Positions 32,054 to 44,154 of a stretch of 64,000 nucleotides of DNA are shown here, piece after piece. Origin of the DNA: Serinus canaria (taxonomy: Eukaryota > Chordata > Aves > Passeriformes > Fringillidae); the NCBI RefSeq assembly GCF_022539315.1, contig NC_066336.1, forward strand, positions 1,678,600-1,742,599, in the 5' to 3' direction. A model generated the notes under the pieces. It saw nothing but the letters and a program-made list of their open reading frames with translations. It ran no database searches and had not been told where the DNA came from. Made by a program: the position numbers and the translations under genes. The first letter of the stretch is position 1. Each line of letters starts with the position of its first letter.

Positions 32054-33189
32054 GAAGCAGGCAGCCGCCCTGGGGAGGCAGCGGGATCCCTGTAGGCTGC
32101 TGCAAAGCAACAGGAACACAACAACCCCCTCCCGCCTGCCTTGGGGGAGTTTGCCACCCGAGGCGGAGCAGTTTTATCGGTAATGGCAAAAATTACATCA
32201 GCCAGAGCTGCCGAGGCAGCCGGTCCCGGTGCCGCCCGAGGAGGATCGGGATCCACCCCGCACTGCCACGGCCCCGCGGGCCATGGGGCCACCGGCCCTC
32301 CTGCAGCCAGGGGGAAGAGGAGATGCTCTGGGCCAGGCCCCGCATCACCCTCGGGAGTGTTTTTTATTGCTGATGGGTCTCTCCGGAGCAAGAGCCCGCA
32401 GTAACCCATCCCCTACAAACTGACAGGGGTGTCTCGGGTTGTGGGATCAGCCCAGGACCTCCCCCAGGTCCACAGTGCCAGTGGGGTTTGTGTGGCAGTC
32501 AGAGGAAGCAGACACTTGGAAATAAACCGACCAAAAAAAGGTGTCTGGGTGGGAGGGTGTCACAAAATGCCCAAAAACGGGCAGAAGGAGCCAGTGCTCA
32601 GAGCACCAGAACAAAGCAGCTCTGGACTGCACTGGCAGCGCCCTGAACCTGGACCAGGGCCTTGAACCCATCCACAGCCCCCTGAATGTTAATTTTAGGG
32701 TGTTCCTGGGAGGTGGGGGTTGCAGCAGGGCTGGGGTGGATGCCAGGATGAGAAGGCACGGGGAGGAGGTGTGGAAGGAACGGGAAGTCACACCTCCCTG
32801 CAGGAAAGCAGCTCCTCACGACTCTTTCCCTCTGGAAGCCCCCCCCGAGGGGTCTGAGCACCCAGGGTCACACCTCAGCACCCCCAGGCTGTGGGCACCT
32901 GCCTGTGGTGCCAGTCCGGGTACAACACCCCGCCTGAGGGTCTCCCGGCAGAGCTGGGGGTGACAACACACCCCATCCCGATGTCCGGGGCACCTGGCAG
33001 CCCTTCAGAGGCCACCCCTGCCCGCGGGGCCCCCAGCCGCCGGCCCCGGCTTCGTGACACGGAGCTGTAATTGAATTAGCCTGAATTAGCCGCTGCTGCC
33101 CGGGCAGCGCCGCCTGCAAACCATCCTCGAATTCCTGGGCACGGCGCCCGCTCCGCGTCTGCATCCCCGCCCCGCGCCTCCTCCAGCGC

Positions 33190-33620
33190 CGGCCCCGGGC
33201 CGGCAGGGTCCGACCGCCGGTACCGGGCTCGGTACCGCGGTGCTCCGAGTGCCGGTAGCGGGCTCGGTACCGCAGTACCCAGAGCTGACAGTGTCCCAGT
33301 GCCGGTACCGGGCTCGGTACCGCGGTGCTCCGAGTGCCGGTAGCGGGCTCGGTACCACAGTACCCAGAGCTGACAGTGTCCCAGTGCCGGTACCGGGCTC
33401 GGTACCGCGGTGCCCAGAGCCGGCAGGGTCCCAGTGCCGGTGCCGGGCTCGGTACCACTGTACCCAGAGCTGGCAAGGTCCCAGTGCCCGTACCGGGTTC
33501 GGTACCGCGGTGCCCAGAGCCGGCAGGGTCCCAGGTTCGGTACCGGACTCGGTACCACAGTACCCAGAGCCGGCAGGGTCTCAGGTTCGGTACCGAGCTC
33601 GGTACCGCGGTACCGCCGGG
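33190..33620. repeat. CpG-rich minisatellite with GGTACC palindromes
   Basis: About nine units of 40-50 bp contain 'ggtaccgggctcggtaccgc', followed by either 'ggtgctccgagtgccggtag' or 'ggtgcccagagccggcaggg'. Two unit types alternate on the left half. CpG density is very high, so the array looks like an island; flanking sequence to about 33780 is also CpG-rich. Confidence 0.88.
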
Positions 33621-33889
33621 CAGGGGCAGCGCTGCCGGGAGCCCCCGCGCTGTCCCCGGGGTCAGCCCGAGCCAGCCGGTGCCTGCGCCAGCTTCCTCCG
33701 CTACAGAATGTCCCGAGCGCGGCGGCCGCGGCCAGGGACACGATGTGCTCCCCGCTCCAGGGCTGTTTTTCCTGGCCGGGCTCCTGCTCCGCTGGCGGCC
33801 GAGCTCTGTCACTCAATGCAGCTTTTGTTCGCTCCCAGCTCGCCTCCCTTCACACCTCCATCCCAGCCCTGCAGCCCTCCCGGAGCCCT

Positions 33890-34400
33890 CTGCACCCCGC
33901 CGTGACCGTCCCCAGCCCCGGCTGTCCCCGGCCCTGACCGTCCCCAGCCCCGGCCCTCCCCGGCCGTGACCGTCCCCAGCCCCGCTGTCCCCGGCCGTGA
34001 CCGTCCCCTGGCCTCTCCTGCGGCTCCACCGGCGCCTGGATGGGATTTTCCCCTCCCACGAGCTCGGTCACGGCTGCTGGCAGCGCCCCCCGAACCCCTC
34101 CTGAGCACAGATCCCAGTGCCAACTCCAGGAGGGAGGAGGTCACTGTCCCACTCATGTTACCCAATTGGTCACTGTCCCCCCCATGCTGCCCCCAGGGCC
34201 ACTGTCCCTCCCATGCTGCCCAATTGGTCACTGTCCCTTCATGCTGCCCTCAGGGTCACAGTCTCCCCCTCACCCTGCCCACATTGTCACTGTCCCCCTC
34301 ACCTTGCCCAGTTGGTCACTGTCCCTCCATCCTGCCCCCAGGGTCACTGTCCCCCCATCCTGCCCCCAGGATCACTGTCCCCCCCATGCTGCCCCCAGCC
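33890..34400. repeat. Two adjacent C-rich tandem arrays
   Basis: 33900-34015 has 'gtgaccgtccccagccccgg' words. 34140-34395 has 'tcactgtcccccccatgctg' words of about 27 bp. A short unique stretch separates them. Confidence 0.82.
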
Positions 34401-34711
34401 CCACCCTGCTCTGGGCACACACTGTGGTGATGCTCACCCATCCCTAACTCACCCAGGGGTGTTATGGGGGTGCAGGGGGTGTCCCCTGCCCAGTGCCAGG
34501 CTCAGCACCATGCCAGCCCCAGCACTGCTGCTGTCCCAGCTGCACAGCACTGCTGCCCTGCCAGGACCTGCAGGGTGACACAGGCACAGGGTGACACCCA
34601 TCCACAGCGGGGTCTTCACATTGGGGGGAGGGTGGGAGATGGAGCCGCCCAAGTGGGAGAGCTGAGTACAACCTGCAACCCTGACACCCACTGGAAAATG
34701 GGAATTTCCCA

Positions 34712-34965
34712 CTAAACTGCCAGGGGGCAGGGTTAGATGGGATATTGGGAAGGAATTCCTCCCTGTCAGGGTGGGCAGGCCCTGGCACAGGGTGCCCCAA
34801 GCAGCTGGGGCTGCCCCTGGATCCCTGGTAGTGCCCAAGGCCAGGCTGGACAGGGCTTGGAGCAGCCTGGGATGGTGGAAGGTGTCTCTGCCATGGAAAA
34901 GGGTGGGACAGGATGAGCTTTAAGGTCCTTCCAACCCAAACCAGTTTGGGATTCTGTGATTTGAG
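34712..34965 (+). repeat. CR1 LINE 3' fragment
   Basis: 'gggaaggaattcctccctgt', 'gtgcccaaggccaggctgga', 'atggtggaaggtgtctctgc' and 'gctttaaggtccttccaacc', then 'gattctgtga'. Confidence 0.92.
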
Positions 34966-35294
34966 GTCCAGTACAGAAGCTGATTTCATCTTCCCAATCT
35001 TAAAATACTTCCTGTGGTAAAAGCAAAAGAGTCCCAATGACCCCAGACTGCCAGTATCCCATTTAACCCACTGGATTTGCCTCCTGCCTTCTCCTGCTTC
35101 CCCTTTCAGCCACTTTACCCCCCGAGTCCCACAGCCCAGCAGGTCTGGCTGCTGAGTAGGATCTGCCCACTGAGCACTGGGGCAGGCAGCTCTGGGGCTG
35201 GGACCCCCCAGATCAGCACTTCTGGGGAGACACCAACAATGCAAACCCTGCCCACCACACCACCACCATCCCCCTGAGCCCTGGCATCCTGGGA

Positions 35295-35715
35295 ATCACC
35301 TGGCAATGCTCCCTCCATCCCTGCCCACAGCCTGAGAACAGCCAAACCTCCTCCATCCCTGAATCCCTGAATCCCTTCAGTCTCCAAGCTCACATCCCTC
35401 CATCTCTCCCCACAGCCCAGGAATAGCCAAACCTCCTCCATCCCTGAATCCCTGAATCCCTTCACTCTCCAAGCCCACATCCCTCAATCCTCCATCCCTC
35501 CACACAGCCCAGGAACAGCCAAACCTCCTCCATCCCTCCATCCCTTCACTCTCCATACCTCCATCCCTCCATCCCTCCCCACAGCCCAGGAACAGCCAAA
35601 CCTCCTCCATCCCTCCCTCCCTCCCTTCATTCTCCATCCCTCCATCCCTCCATCCCCTCACTCTCCATACCCCCATCCCTCCATCCCTCCCCACAGCCCA
35701 GGAACAGCCAAACCC
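35295..35715. repeat. Tandem of 60- to 115-bp units rich in tccatccc
   Basis: Repeated blocks of 'cacagcccaggaacagccaa' and 'acctcctccatccctgaatc' are separated by variable runs of 'tccatccc'. Confidence 0.88.
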
Positions 35716-35919
35716 TCCTCTCCCACTCCCTGCACCCCCCACATTAAGCCTGGTGCCATCACTCCTGTATCCCCAAATCCCTCTATTTTTGCCCCCTCCC
35801 CCCTCATTTTTTAGCGGCTGCTCTCTTCCCTGGCAGCGGGAGGGAGGGAGGGGGGGGTCTCCCCTGCATCCGTCTGGCAGCCCAGCCCCTGTCGCCACGG
35901 GGGCATTAGCACCAGAGCT

Positions 35920-36090
35920 GCAGGGAGCTCCCCGGGGAGGAGTAAGTGGATCAAAGGGTTTTAGCAGCAGACGGCTCCCAGACAAATCTGGATCGTCTTC
36001 AAGGCAGCCACTTGCGGCTACAAATGCACTTTCTGCCTGCAGCTCCCCAGCCAAAAGTTTCACACCGGCTTTGGTGCGTTTAACCCCTCG
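35920..36090. promoter_or_regulatory. Unique intronic block, candidate regulatory element
   Basis: 'agtggatcaaagggttttag' contains a TCF/LEF-like ATCAAAGG, followed by 'tctggatcgtcttcaaggca' and 'gctacaaatgcactttctgc'. It is unlike the surrounding repeats. Conservation is presumed, not tested. Confidence 0.38.
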
Positions 36091-36607
36091 CTGCTCCCCA
36101 CGCCGCGGCTCCCGGCAGGGTGGGACCCGCTCCGGAGCAAACCCAGCCCTGCAGGAAGAGCTGCCCTTGTGCAGAGACCCCCTAAAAATGGGGTGTCCTG
36201 AGCCAGGCAGCAAAACCAGCTCAGTCCCCCATCCCTGGCACAGTGACAAGGGGGACACTGAGGCACAGGGTGGGGGCACCTGCCCGTGCCACCCCCGCCC
36301 CTGGCAGCAGATTGCAGGTGGCAAACCCCCCTCTGTGCCACCCACAGCACCCCCACAGCCGTGCTGGGAGTAGAATTGCTGCAGCCCTCGGGTCACTGTC
36401 CCCACGCAGGAGCAGGATTTGGGCTGTGGGGAGGGCTGGGGACAGGGAGCGGGGTCCCAGGGACCACTGCTGGCCCTGTCCCCCTGGGGCTGTGTCACCA
36501 TGGGGGTGCCTCAGTGAGGCAGGAGGGGACCCCAGGCATCTGTCCCCTGCGAGCAACCACCTCAGCACCTTGGCTGGGGGGGTCCTGCCCCAGACCCCTG
36601 CAGCTGG

Positions 36608-37018
36608 GGACCTTACTGGGACCTTGTTGGTTAAACTGGGAGCTTTGGGGAGCCAGACTGGGGGTCCCTGCAAGCAGCCCCTTCCCAGTTCTGCACCCCA
36701 CACTGCACAGGGACCTTACTGGGACCTTGTTGGTTAAACTGGGAGCTTTGGGGAGCCAGACTGGGGGTCCCTGCAAGCAGCCCTTCCCAGTTCTGCACCC
36801 CACACGGCACAGGGACCTTACTGGGACCTTGTTGGTTAAACTGGGAGCTTTGGGGAGCCAGACTGGGGGTCCCTGCAAGCAGCCCCTTCCCAGTTCTGCA
36901 CCCCACACTGCACAGGGACCTTACTGGGACCTTGTTGGTTAAACTGGGAGCTTTGGGGAGCCAGACTGGGGGTCCCTGCAAGCACCCCCTTCCCAGCCCT
37001 GCACCCCACACTGCACAG
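36608..37018. repeat. 103-bp tandem repeat, four near-identical copies
   Basis: Copies start at 36608, 36711, 36813 and 36916 with 'ggaccttactgggaccttgt'. Differences are limited to a handful of bases and a one-base indel. The homogeneity suggests recent expansion or conversion. Confidence 0.95.
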
Positions 37019-37729
37019 TCCACACCCCAGATTTCTCAGCCCTACACCCCAGCCTTCCCACAGCCCTGCACCCCACATCTCCCCGGCTCACTGCCCAATC
37101 CCCAGCCCTGGGCTCGTCCCCTGGGTCCCACATGGGCACAAAGAGGTGTCCCTGACCTCGGGGTGGGCACAGAGGTGCCTGCCCAGAGCCCATCCTGGTA
37201 GTAACCCCATGTCCCCCCACGCTGGGTCCCCAGCTCCAAGCCCCCCAGTCAGGGACAGTCTCAGCCCTGGCAGGAGCCTCCTGTTCCTTGGCTGCTGCAC
37301 TCGGGCTCCGGGATGGAGGGAAAACAGGAGAGGCTCGGCCAAAAAATCTGCACGGAGGGTGAGCGGATCCTGCCGGGATCCCAGAACTGCCTGGCCTGGA
37401 ATGGGCAGCGGGAAAGCTCAGCCAGGAAGTGCTGGCACGTGGGAGGACACCTGAGAACGCCCTGCTGGGAATCTGGGAATGCGGGAATGCGGGAATCCTC
37501 ACCCCAGGGCGGCAAGGAACAGCACCGCACCCCCGGAACCGTCCGGGATCCATCCCAGCTACCTCTGCTGGGGTGCCACGGGGCCGGGGGCTCAGGGCTT
37601 CCCCCCGTGACACCCCGTAACCCAGAGAGCACGAGGGGCCGGGGCAGAGCCAAGCACATCGGGACTTGTGGGCACAGAGTCCCAGCAAGAGTGTCCCAGT
37701 GTCCCAGTGCACTGGGCTGACTGGGAAAC

Positions 37730-38395
37730 CCCCCAGGGGCAGGTGGCAGTGCCCCCCCAGGGGCAGGTGGCAGTGCCCCCCAGGGATAGGTGGCAGTGTC
37801 CCCCCAGAGGCAGGTGGCAGTGCCCCCCAGGGGCAGGTGGCAGTGCCCCCCCAGGGGCAGGTGGCAGTGTCCCCCCAGGGGCAGGTGGCAGTGCCCCCGC
37901 AGGGATAGGTGGCAGTGTCCCCCCAGGGGCAGGTGGCAGTGCTCCCCCAGGGGCAGGTGGCAGTGCCCCCCCAGGGGCAGGTGGCAGTGCCCCCCCAGGG
38001 GCAGGTGGCAGTGTCCCCCCAGGGGCAGGTGGCAGTGATCCCCCCAGGGGCAGGTGGCAGTGCCCCCCCAGAGGCAGGTGGCAGTGCCCCCTCCAGGGGC
38101 AGGTGGCAGTGCCCCCCCAGAAGCAGGTGGCAGTGCCCCCCCCAGGGGCAGGTGGCAGTGCCCCCTCCAGGGGCAGGTGGCAGTGCTCCCCCAGGGGCAG
38201 GTGGCAGTGCCCCCCCCAGGGGCAGGTGGCAGTGCCCCCCAGGGATAGGTGGCAGTGCCCCCCAGGGGCAGGTGGCAGTGCCCCCTCCAGGGACAGGTGG
38301 CAGTGCCCCCCCAGAGGCAGGTGGCAGTGCCACCCCCCAGGGGCAGGTGGCAGTGCCCCCCCAGGGGCAGGTGGCAGTGCCCCAGCCTCCACTCC
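37730..38395. repeat. Minisatellite, 24- to 25-bp unit, about 27 copies
   Basis: The unit is 'ggggcaggtggcagtgcccc' plus a run of three to five C. Single-base variants (ggggata, gaggca, gaagca) are scattered. It produces long artefactual frames on both strands. Confidence 0.97.
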
Positions 38396-38469
38396 AAGGT
38401 GTGGAGCTCTCCCAGGAGGGAGCAGAGGGTGGGTGAGGCTGTGGGGTAGAGGCCGTGGGTGAGGCTGTG

Positions 38470-39660
38470 GGGTTTGCAGCAAGCACAGGGTTCAGGGTAT
38501 GGGGTGCAGGATGGCAGGAAGTGCACGTGGGAGGGAGTCCAGGCAGGTGGGGTGCAGGCTGCAGGGTTTGGGGGGCAGCAGGCAGGGTTTGGGGGGCAGG
38601 GAGCAGAGATTGGGGAGCACAATGCATGCTGAAGGGAGGAGAGTGCAGTTCTGGGGTGCACAAGTGAAGGTTTGGGGAGCAGAGTGGGGGGTGCAAAGAC
38701 TGGGGGACAGGTGCAGGACTGGGTGCAGCCTTTGGGGAGCACAACGAGGGTGCAGGATGCATGTTCTGGGGTGCAGAGTGTGCAGAGCAAGGTACAGTGC
38801 AGGATGCAGAATTAGGGCTGAAGGTTTGGGGTGCAGAGTGTGGGGAGGAAGGCTTGGAGTGCAGGGTGCAGGATTACAAATTTGGGGAGCAGAGTGAGGG
38901 GAGCAAGGCACAGAGCGCGGGGTGCAGGATTAGGGCTGCGGGTTTGGGGAGCACAACAAGGGTGCAGGATGCACGTTCTGGGGTGCAGAGGATAGGGGAG
39001 CAAGGCTTGGACTGCAGGATGTAGGATTAGGGGCACAGGTTTGGGGTGCAGAGTATGCAAGGTGCAGGATTAGGGCTGCAGGTTTGGGGAGCAAAAGGAG
39101 GGGTGCAGCATGCATGTTCTGGGGTGCAGAGTGTGGGGAGGAAGGCTTGGAGTGCAGGGTGCAGGATTAGAGGCACAAATTTGGGGTGCAGCGTGTGCAG
39201 AGCAAGGCACAGAGTGGAGGATGCAGGATTAGGGGCACAGGTTTGGGGTGCAGAGTGTGCAGAGCAAGGCTTGGAGTGCAGGGTGCAGAATTAGGGCTGC
39301 AGGTTTGGGGATCACAGTGAGGGGTGCAGGATGCATGTTCTGGGGTGCAGAGTGTGCAGAGCAAGGCACAGAGTGCAGGGTGCAGGATTAGGGGCACAGG
39401 TTTGGGGTGCAGAGTATGCAGAGTGCAGAATTAGGGCTGCAGGTTTGGGGAGCACAGTGAGGGGTGCAGGATGTATGTTCTGGGGTGTAGAGTGTGCAGA
39501 GCAAGGCACAGAGTGCAGGGTGCAGGATTAGGGCTGCAGGTTTGGGGAGCACAGTGAGGGGTGCATGGCACGGGGAGCAGGTGCAGGATAGTGGGTGCAG
39601 ATTTTGGGGAGCAGAGTGGGGGGTGCCAGGTGCAGGTTTTGGGGTGCAGAGTGGTGGCCT
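38470..39660. repeat. 1.2-kb complex tandem of gggtgcag words
   Basis: Units of roughly 30 and 60 bp combine 'ggtttggggtgcagagtgtg', 'cagagcaaggcacagagtgc' and 'agggtgcaggattagggctg' in varying order, so a higher-order structure is present. Confidence 0.93.
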
Positions 39661-39924
39661 GGCACGGCACAGCCCTGCAGGGAAGCTCATGCCAACCACG
39701 CAGCCCCTGCATGCCCGGGGCCGACATTCCTGCCGCTCCCAGCTATGCCCCCCACACCCCACACCCCACCCTCCTGCTCCCCCACTGCTGCAGGGCCGGG
39801 GGTGCCCAGGCCTGCCCTGCCATGCCCGGGCAGGCTGTGGTGCCCTGCCAGCCCTGCTGCTGTGTGCCAAGCCTGGCACAGCTCCCCACTGCTGCACCCA
39901 CCCCAGGCACATCTCCAGCTGTGG

Positions 39925-40265
39925 TGCCCTGTCCCCAGCCCCTGCCCCTGCCACCTGCCTGGCATCCTGTCCCCTGCCCCTGCCACCTACCTGGCATCCT
40001 GTCCCCAGCCACTGCCCCATGCCACCTGCCTGGCACCCTGTCCCAAACCCCATGCCACCTGCCTGCCACCCTGTCCCCAGCCCCTGCCACCTGCCTGGCA
40101 ACCTGTCCCCAGCCGCTGCCCCATGCCACCTGCCTGGCATGGTGTCCCCAGCCCCTGCCCCACGCCACCTGCCTCGCATCCCGTCCCCTGCCCCTGCCCC
40201 ATGCCACCTGCCTGGCACCCTGTCCCCTGCCCCTGCCCCATGCCACCTGCCTGGCCCTGCTCCCC
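39925..40265. repeat. Minisatellite, about 36- to 45-bp unit
   Basis: Eight or nine copies of 'catgccacctgcctggcacc' followed by 'ctgtccccagcccctgcccc'. Confidence 0.9.
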
Positions 40266-40679
40266 AGGGCTGCCCGTGGGGCTCTGCCCAGCGCTGCTGC
40301 AGGAACCTGAGGCACAATGGGCACAACCACGAGGACACGGTGGGTCCCAGGGCTTGGGTGGGCACTGGGTGGCCCCCCCAACATGGGCAGAGGGTTTGGC
40401 ATGCCCAGGGAAAGGGCAGCACAAGGAGGAGCTCAGCATCCTCTGCCAGGTGCCCGCAGTGCTGGGGACACGCTGCCACACGTCAGCCAGGAGCTGCCAT
40501 CCTGCTTCTCCTATTTTCCTTAAAAACATGAAATCCAGAGGGAAGAGGAGCTACCCCCAGCCCCACAGTCAGCTCCTGCCTTTTACCTGTGAGCTCCAGC
40601 TCCACACCTTCACCACCCAGCACCAGCCCAGCAGGACCCGGAATCAATCCCTGAGACGGAACAGAGCTGATTTAACAAC

Positions 40680-41190
40680 CATCACTGCCTTGCACCTCAG
40701 CAAGGGTGTGAGCAGAAACCCTGGAGAAGAGACTCTCGTCTTGGCTTTTTTGTTTTCCCTCTAGCTCACAGGTAATAGCCAGAAATGGGCAAACCCTCTT
40801 TTAATGGACTCTTAATAATGCTGTAATTTCCCTTTGCACGGAAAGTTTTCCAAACAGTCAAAGATTCAAAACAAAGCAATGATTGTTCCTATTAGCATTA
40901 AATTCTACTCTGGGAGAGAGAATAAATCAAGCAAGGGGATTCAATTCAAAACAGAACTATAAAAAATCCAATAATGATTTTTTAATATTAATAAGAAAAA
41001 TATATTGTTATGCACCCTTAGCATTTAAACTTCTAATCCAATCAGCGCAAAGTGCAGAGATAAATCACAGCCACGGAGGAGAGGGGAACAACCATCAAGC
41101 AGGCAGCAATAAAATGCTGTCTTACATCCCTGGGACAGGCATAGGTTTGACAGTCTGGAAAAAAAAAGCCAAAATTTATAAGTCTGTCTC
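40680..41190. promoter_or_regulatory. AT-rich 500-bp intronic block, strong candidate regulatory element
   Basis: This is the largest AT-rich, non-repetitive island in the intron. It includes 'ggactcttaataatgctgta', 'cctattagcattaaattcta', 'gggagagagaataaatcaag', 'atgattttttaatattaata' and 'ctaatccaatcagcgcaaag' (a CCAAT box). No coding potential or transposon signature was seen. Confidence 0.45.
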
Positions 41191-41449
41191 ACCACAGAGC
41201 TTGTGAATCCCTGCCCTGCATCCTGCACACCCATTGCACCTGGGGCAGGAAGGAGGATGCAGGGAGGAGATGATGGCTGCCCAAACCTGGTGGGGAGGCT
41301 GGGCACAGACGGGCATTGCCCATCTTCATCCTGCTGGCACCCACTCCCAGCTGCCTGCAGAGCTCCACGTGGCTGTGCCGTGGGGTGGGAGGGCTCCCAG
41401 GGCCCTGCGGCCACCGCAGGAAGGAGGAACCACTGCCAAAGGAGGGCAC

Positions 41450-41785
41450 GGCAGGGGCCTGGGCAGGGGCCTGGGCAGGGTCCTAGGCAGGGTCCTAAGC
41501 AGGGTCCTAAGCAGGGTCCTAGGCAGGGTCCTAAGCAGGGTCCTAAGCAGGGTCTAGGCAGGGTCCTAAGCAGGGTCCTAAGCAGGGTCTAGACAGGGTC
41601 TAGGCAGGGTCTAGGCAGGGTCCTAGGCAGGGTCCTAGGCAGGGTCCTAGGCAGGGTCTAGGCAGGGTCTAGGTAGGGTCCTAGGCAGGGTCCCAGGCAG
41701 GATCCTAGGTAGGGTCCTAGGCAGGGTCCCAGACAGGGTCCTAGGCAGGGTCTAGGCAGGGTCCTAGGCAGGCTCGCAGTCCCGG
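41450..41785. repeat. Minisatellite, 11- to 12-bp unit, about 27 copies
   Basis: Alternating 'agggtcctaggc', 'agggtcctaagc' and 'agggtctaggc'. It begins as 'aggggcctgggc' on the left, which suggests the ancestral unit. Confidence 0.96.
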
Positions 41786-42261
41786 TGTCCCTGGCTCTCC
41801 CACCTCCCCGGACGTTTCCAGCCCTGCACTGTCAAACACATCCAGCAGCCCGGGCAGGCTCCGGGGATGCTCCAACCTCACGGTGCCATGGAGTGGTGCC
41901 CGCTCCCCTGGCATCCACAGGTGCCAGTCTGGAGTCAGGAGTGTCCCCACACCCCCACTGCCCATCCCTGTGCGGGGCAGCCCTTCCCATCCCCTGGCAC
42001 TGCCCAAACCCGCGGCCGTGTGCGCTCCCACATCCCAGCCGGGCCGGGAGATGCCCGGGGCTTTGCCAGGCTCACAGCCCGGGAATGCCCGACCAGGATC
42101 CCACCGTGCCAGGCTATGCCATCCCCACGGAGCCCATCAGGGATAATGGCAGCACCATCCACCCCGCACAGCCGGGCTCCGGCCCTGATTTATCGGCTCG
42201 GCAGGGCCAGCAGCGAGCGGGGGCGGGCGGCGAAATGCCACGGAGCACTGAGAGCCTCAGC

Positions 42262-42525
42262 TGCCCCTAGATTCACCCCAGAGCTGCTCCTGGATCCCCC
42301 AGAGCTGCCCCTGGATCCCCCGAGAGCTGCCCCTGGATCCTCCAGAGCTGCCCCTGGTTCCCCAAAAGCTGCCCCTGGCTCCCCCAGAGCTGCCCCTGGC
42401 TACCCCAGAGCTACCTCTGGATCCCCCAGAGCTGACCTGGATCCCCCCAGAGCTGCCCCTGGATCCCCCCCAAGCTGCCCCTGGATCCCCCAGAGCTGCC
42501 CCTGGATCCCCCAACCCCCAATCTC
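42262..42525. repeat. Minisatellite, 21- to 22-bp unit, about twelve copies
   Basis: Built on 'cccccagagctgcccctgga' plus 't'. The last six copies are more irregular. Confidence 0.92.
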
Positions 42526-43624
42526 GGTGCTCCTGAGCCGTGCGAGGGGAGGGCAGTGCCGAGCCGGCAGCACCTGCAGCTGGCGGCCCCAGCCATGCGA
42601 CAGCCGAGGACAAAAGCCATCTCAGGCACGCAGGGAGTTCCCGGCCGTCTGGCAAAGCGCTGACGCCACCAGGCAGGGCGAGAGGGCGTTTGGGGACAGG
42701 GGCCGGACACGCCGGGAGCACCCCGGAGCCGCATCCCCGCCGGCTGCCGAGCGCCTGGGAGAGGCTGGGCAGGGGGAAAGGATTAATCACAGCCACTACA
42801 AGTCCAAACCTGACACATTTCTGGGGCGTTTCTGCTCTGCTTTCCCTTCAGATGGTTTGGGGAGAGGGTTGGGGAGCAGGTGCCAGGCTCACTACAGGCT
42901 CTCCAGCCTGGCACGGCGTGGCACCCTGTCCTAGGGTGGGAAAGCTGCCCCAAATGCCCTCCTGGCACTGCACAATGTGCTTTAAGGAAAAACCAGGCTG
43001 AGGTGGGCACACCAATGAATGGCACTGAGAGCACTGGGCTCAGGGGCTGCCCCTGCCAGAGGGGGGGTCTGCAGGCTCAGCCCTCCTGTGGGGCACCCAG
43101 CGAGGCTGAGGAGGGGGGAACCCACGTCCCAGCACCCCCCATTGCCCTGTCACTCCTGTGAGCCTGGCTGCTGGAGGAGATGCCAGTGATGTCTGGGGCA
43201 GCACAGTCACCAGGGCTTGGGGACCTGGAACGAGGGCAGTGCCACCACTGAGAGCAGTGCAAGGCTTTCCCTCGGGGCTCCAGCAGGACCTGGCACCCTG
43301 GCACGCAGTACCCATCCCCTGCACATTCCCTGGGGGCCCCAGCAGCGCCAGGGCAGGGCACGGAGCTGGCACAGCCCCAGGAATGCCCGTCTCCTCCACA
43401 GCCCAGGGCTGGCCTGGCTGCAGCCTCCTCCCAGTCCCACAGGAGATGAGCCAGACTCCCTGGGAGACACCGAGGAGGGCGAGGCTGTGGGCAGTGCCAG
43501 CTGCCCGGCTGATGGGCTGCGGGCACCAGGATGTGCTTCCCAGGGGTCACTCACAGCCTGACCAGAGCTCCCCCCACGGGGCGGGCGAGCAAAGGGGGTT
43601 TTGGGGAGAGGGAGGGGTGAACTT

Positions 43625-43745
43625 TTGAACCCACAGGCAGGAGATCAGTGCATTACCTTAACGCGAGTTAAAAATAACCGTCTCGTCTCTCGAAATGAGC
43701 CTGTCTGCAATTACAGCTTGGCATGTCTGCTCCGGAGCGTCCCCG
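43625..43745. promoter_or_regulatory. Unique AT-containing block, candidate regulatory element
   Basis: 'cattaccttaacgcgagtta', 'aaaataaccgtctcg' and 'gcaattacagcttggcatgt' form a short non-repetitive block among GC-rich repeats. Confidence 0.33.
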
Positions 43746-44154
43746 CGCTGGCACCGTGCCAGGCGCCTGCCAACAACCCCTGCCTTCCTCCTCCTCCGTG
43801 CCACTGCCTCCTTTATTTTTGGGGGGGTGTTTTGTGGGGTTTGGATTCGGTGGGGTTTCTTTTTTTCCCCCGTCAAAGTAAATCAAAGGTGGCTGCTCAG
43901 TGCCCCAGCCTGAGCTACCCCCACCCAGCCACACACAGCCTTCAAAGCCAGCCCCAAACACACCCTGTGTCCCCAAGATATGCTGTCCCCAAGGTCCCCG
44001 AGGACAGGGGGACACTGCCACCAGCCCACGCTGCCGGGAGGGAGGTGCAGCGGCCACCAGGTGTTTGAGGGTCCCTCCCGTGCTGCCCTGGCACACCTGA
44101 CACATCCTGCTGCAGGGCGTGGGCTGAGCGTGGGGGGGGAGCCTGGCACAGCCC

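Noticed and set aside
33076..33905. CpG-rich segment considered as FOXO6 exon 1 or another gene's first exon.
   Set aside because: No helix 1 or helix 2 forkhead residues in any frame; the reading frames follow the GGTACC minisatellite.
36939..38762. A 607-residue minus-strand frame and its 509- and 296-residue overlapping partners.
   Set aside because: They arise from the 24-bp minisatellite, which is open in several frames on both strands and gives Gly/Pro/His/Leu repeats without a domain.
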